A stretch of 16,904 nt of DNA from Hydromicrobium sp964415365. GTDB lineage: Bacteria; Actinomycetota; Humimicrobiia; Humimicrobiales; Humimicrobiaceae. This document shows positions 14,980 through 16,904 of the stretch, piece by piece; positions within the stretch are counted from its first letter, which is position 1, and each line of letters opens with the position of its first letter. Under the pieces are notes generated by a model, which saw only the letters and a list, made by a program, of their open reading frames with translations, did no database searches and had not been told where the DNA came from. Where the stretch lies: NCBI GenBank assembly GCA_964415365.1, contig CAYPYW010000038.1:1-16904 (forward strand). Reading direction: 5' to 3'. A program made the position numbers and the translations under genes.

Positions 14980-15004
14980 TTATTATTAATCTGTTGAAAA
15001 CTTA
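14980..15004 (-). promoter_or_regulatory. Third CTGTTGAAAA copy with adjacent TAA trinucleotide run
   Basis: CTGTTGAAAACTTA at 14991-15004 repeats 14882-14895 exactly (14 bp). On the minus strand the box-like TTTTCAACA is followed after three bases by TAATAATAA (14980-14988). This resembles the box plus DnaA-trio layout described for bacterial unwinding elements, which is established for B. subtilis and inferred here. Confidence 0.4.
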
Positions 15005-15094
15005 GAACCGCTGGAAAGAAAATGAAAAGTAATGGGGATATCTAATACATTTATCCAGTACTAAATATAGCTACTAGCGAAGTTAACTTTTATC

Positions 15095-15946
15095 ATGTCT
15101 GACGACAATACTAAATTAAATAATATTTCTAATGCAGGTAGTCGTAACGGAATTACTACAGATATACCAGTCAGGATTGCTGTTTACGATAATATGCGTA
15201 GCATCCCGAGAATTGTCGATCTCAGCTTTAAAGATATTAACAACTTCATAAACGAAACATCCCAAAAGACCTACAATCTATCCCACGAGATTGGCGGCAG
15301 GATCCCTTACACTATAATAAGAGAGATAATAGAGAACCTCATACATGCAGATTTCAAAGAAGTAGTGATTACTGTGCTTGATAGTGGAAATCATATAATC
15401 GTAACAGACCAGGGACCGGGAATTGAAGACAAAGAAAAAGCTTTCCTGCCCGGGTACACTTCTGCTACCAGTGAAATGAAAGAGTATATCAGGGGAGTGG
15501 GTTCTGGTTTTCCCATAGTAAAAGAAACCATCACTTTTTCCGGAGGATCTATAGATGTAAAAGACAATATAAGAAAGGGGACAGTGATATCCTTAAAAAT
15601 AGAGTCACCTGAAAAGAACGAGGAAATACAGAGTCCGGGCACCAAGTTAACCACTGAACTACCTCCGGATAGCGATGAGGAGAAAAAGAACCAAACAGAT
15701 GGCATCGATAAATTCAATGATAAAATACTGTCAGACAGGCAAAATAAAATCCTTTTTGTGATCCTGGAACTGGAAGAAGCCGGACCCTCAACAATAGCCA
15801 GAGAACTTGGTTTTAGTCTGTCAACTTCGTATCGGGAATTAATTTATTTGGAAAAAAACAAACTTCTGACAGCAAGCAGCAGCGGTAAGAGAAAATTATC
15901 CAAAAAAGGCGTAAAATATCTTGAATATTATTCAAATAATATTTAA
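15095..15946 (+). CDS. GHKL ATPase - winged-helix fusion protein, origin-adjacent
   Basis: 283 aa. After a disordered N-terminus (1-25), residues about 27-170 form a GHKL (HSP90/histidine kinase/anti-sigma type) ATP-binding domain: N-box REIIENLIHADF (76-87), G1 DQGPGI (105-110), ATP-lid G2 GVGSGFPIVKE (134-144) and G3 GT (162-163). A low-complexity acidic/proline linker (171-210) leads to a winged helix-turn-helix (about 213-283; recognition part PSTIARELGFSLSTSYREL). No separate phosphoacceptor helix or receiver domain is present, so it is not a standard histidine kinase. It may be an ATP-responsive DNA-binding regulator. It ends 12 bp before dnaA on the same strand and is probably co-transcribed. 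There is no obvious Shine-Dalgarno before the ATG. I do not recognise a named gene. Confidence 0.85.
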   Translation: MSDDNTKLNNISNAGSRNGITTDIPVRIAVYDNMRSIPRIVDLSFKDINNFINETSQKTYNLSHEIGGRIPYTIIREIIENLIHADFKEVVITVLDSGNHIIVTDQGPGIEDKEKAFLPGYTSATSEMKEYIRGVGSGFPIVKETITFSGGSIDVKDNIRKGTVISLKIESPEKNEEIQSPGTKLTTELPPDSDEEKKNQTDGIDKFNDKILSDRQNKILFVILELEEAGPSTIARELGFSLSTSYRELIYLEKNKLLTASSSGKRKLSKKGVKYLEYYSNNI

Positions 15947-15958
15947 TATTAAAGTATT

Positions 15959-16904
15959 ATGGCAGATCTACAAAATATCTGGAAAAACACTCTCGAAGAC
16001 ATTAAAAATAAAATCAGTCTTCCTACATACAAAGCCTGGTTTGAACACATAACACCACTATCATTAAAAAAAAACTGTTTAACTGTTTCAGTTGGCAGTA
16101 ACTTCGCAAAAGAATGGCTTGAATCACGATATTCAAATCTTCTATCAGAATCAATAAAAAAGGTAATAAACAATTCAAGCAAAATAAAAATTATTGCCAC
16201 CCCCAACAGTTCCGAAAGTACAGGGGAGCATTACAATGAATATATCGACGAAACCGCTGAAGACACAGGCTATCAAATTAAAAAAAATAAGAATTCCACA
16301 TTCAACACAAAGTATACCTTTGACACATTTATTGTAGGGAACAGCAATAGGTTTGCCTGTACCGCCTCTCTCGCAGTTAGTGAGAAACCAGGCAAGACCT
16401 ATAACCCATTATTCATTTACGGCGGCGTGGGGCTTGGTAAGACACACTTATTGCATGCCATTGGACAATACACAATGCAGCTACACCCCGATAAAATTAT
16501 AAAATATGTATCGGCTGAAAGATTCCTCAACGACTTTATCAATGCCTTGAGGTATAAAAATATCTTTGCCTTCAAAGAGAGCTACAGAAATAATGATGTT
16601 TTACTTGTTGACGATATACATTTTCTTGAAGACAAGGAGGCCAGCCAGGAAGAGTTCTTCCACACATTTAATGCTTTACATGATACCAACCGGCAGATTG
16701 TTCTCTCCAGCGATAGGTCTCCCAAAAATATTTCCACTCTTGAGGAAAGGCTGCGGTCCAGATTTGAGTGGGGGCTTGTAACTGACATCAAGCCGCCCGA
16801 CCTGGAAACCAGACTGGCAATACTAAAAAAATATTCTGAAAGAGAGAAAATTGCAGCCTCAGACGATATATTAAACCTGATAGCCGAAAAAATAACCTCG
16901 AATA
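15959..16904 (+). CDS. dnaA: Chromosomal replication initiator DnaA, truncated by the window end
   Basis: The first 315 codons are present; the C-terminal DNA-binding domain lies outside the window. Domain I (about 1-75, IWKNTLEDIKNKISLPTYKAW) binds partner proteins and DnaB, and a short variable linker follows (about 76-115). The AAA+ domain begins at YTFDTFIVGNSNRFA: Walker A GGVGLGKT at 155-162, Walker B LLVDDI at 215-220, QEEFFHTFNAL at 230-240, sensor 1 IVLSSDR at 247-253 and arginine-finger box LRSRFEWG at 265-272. The ATG at 15959 is 12 bp after the GHKL-wHTH gene and has no clear Shine-Dalgarno, so translation may be coupled to that gene. DnaA-ATP opens the origin at the boxes just upstream. 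Confidence 0.98.
   Translation, partial: MADLQNIWKNTLEDIKNKISLPTYKAWFEHITPLSLKKNCLTVSVGSNFAKEWLESRYSNLLSESIKKVINNSSKIKIIATPNSSESTGEHYNEYIDETAEDTGYQIKKNKNSTFNTKYTFDTFIVGNSNRFACTASLAVSEKPGKTYNPLFIYGGVGLGKTHLLHAIGQYTMQLHPDKIIKYVSAERFLNDFINALRYKNIFAFKESYRNNDVLLVDDIHFLEDKEASQEEFFHTFNALHDTNRQIVLSSDRSPKNISTLEERLRSRFEWGLVTDIKPPDLETRLAILKKYSEREKIAASDDILNLIAEKITSN

Larger units (their letters stand above)
14626..15094. other. oriC: Replication origin region (oriC), 469 bp without a gene
   Basis: This is the point from which all genes diverge, and dnaA lies 0.9 kb to its right. It is strongly AT-rich with A/T tracts (e.g. 14795-14810) suitable for unwinding. It holds one TTTTCCACA box (14860-14868), three CTGTTGAAAA repeats (the reverse complement TTTTCAACAG is DnaA-box-like), two TTATCCA cores (14933-14941 and 15051-15059), a TAATAATAA run next to the last CTGTTGAAAA, and a 9-bp inverted repeat around the first cluster. 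I see no perfect TTATCCACA box and no supportable gene. The minus-strand promoter for the GT2 gene is at its left edge. I could not find a clear plus-strand promoter for the GHKL-dnaA unit. Confidence 0.8.

Noticed and set aside
15949..16206. 85-aa minus-strand open frame over the start of dnaA
   Set aside because: Antisense to the well-supported dnaA domain I; no motif or ribosome binding site.
1..16904. CRISPR arrays, insertion sequences, tRNA or rRNA genes
   Set aside because: No regularly spaced repeats, transposase motifs, terminal inverted repeats or tRNA/rRNA signatures were seen on reading.

Overview
The window is the replication-origin neighbourhood of a bacterial chromosome. It is AT-rich, and every gene points away from an intergenic region at 14626-15094: everything to its left is on the minus strand, and the two genes to its right are on the plus strand. 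The conserved order dnaA / rpmH-rnpA-yidD-yidC-jag-mnmE-mnmG-rsmG-parA-parB, two perfect 16-bp parS palindromes and a DnaA-box-like repeat cluster identify the origin domain. The order and style fit a Gram-positive-type or deep-branching anaerobic lineage (Bacillota, or a low-GC deep Actinomycetota). I cannot place it more precisely from sequence alone.

Right arm (plus strand): a 283-aa protein with a GHKL ATPase domain fused to a winged-helix domain (15095-15946) lies 12 bp before dnaA (15959, running off the window end). Origin (14626-15094): one TTTTCCACA box, three CTGTTGAAAA repeats, two TTATCCA cores, TAA/TAG trinucleotide runs and a 9-bp inverted repeat.

Left arm (minus strand, moving away from the origin): a GT2 glycosyltransferase and a large GT-C-like membrane protein (probably a cell-envelope glycosylation pair) sit between the origin and the ribosomal/RNase P operon. 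Next come rpmH, rnpA (apparently with an ATT start), yidD, yidC and jag, closed by a clear intrinsic terminator at 8972-8997. A new unit starts with mnmE, followed by a short, diverged MnmG paralogue, the true mnmG, rsmG, parA, parB, lipA and a VIT1/CCC1-type metal transporter gene.

Together the genes cover replication initiation (DnaA, probably modulated by the GHKL-wHTH protein), origin segregation (ParA, ParB, two parS), wobble-uridine tRNA modification (MnmE, MnmG), 16S rRNA m7G527 methylation (RsmG), tRNA 5' processing (RnpA), membrane protein insertion (YidC, YidD, Jag), lipoate synthesis and metal transport. The most unusual items are the GHKL-wHTH gene upstream of dnaA; the tandem MnmG paralogue that lacks one catalytic cysteine and the C-terminal domain, is flanked by parS sites and carries one of them inside its last codons; a near-identical DNA patch shared by the two mnmG genes; and the ATT start of rnpA.
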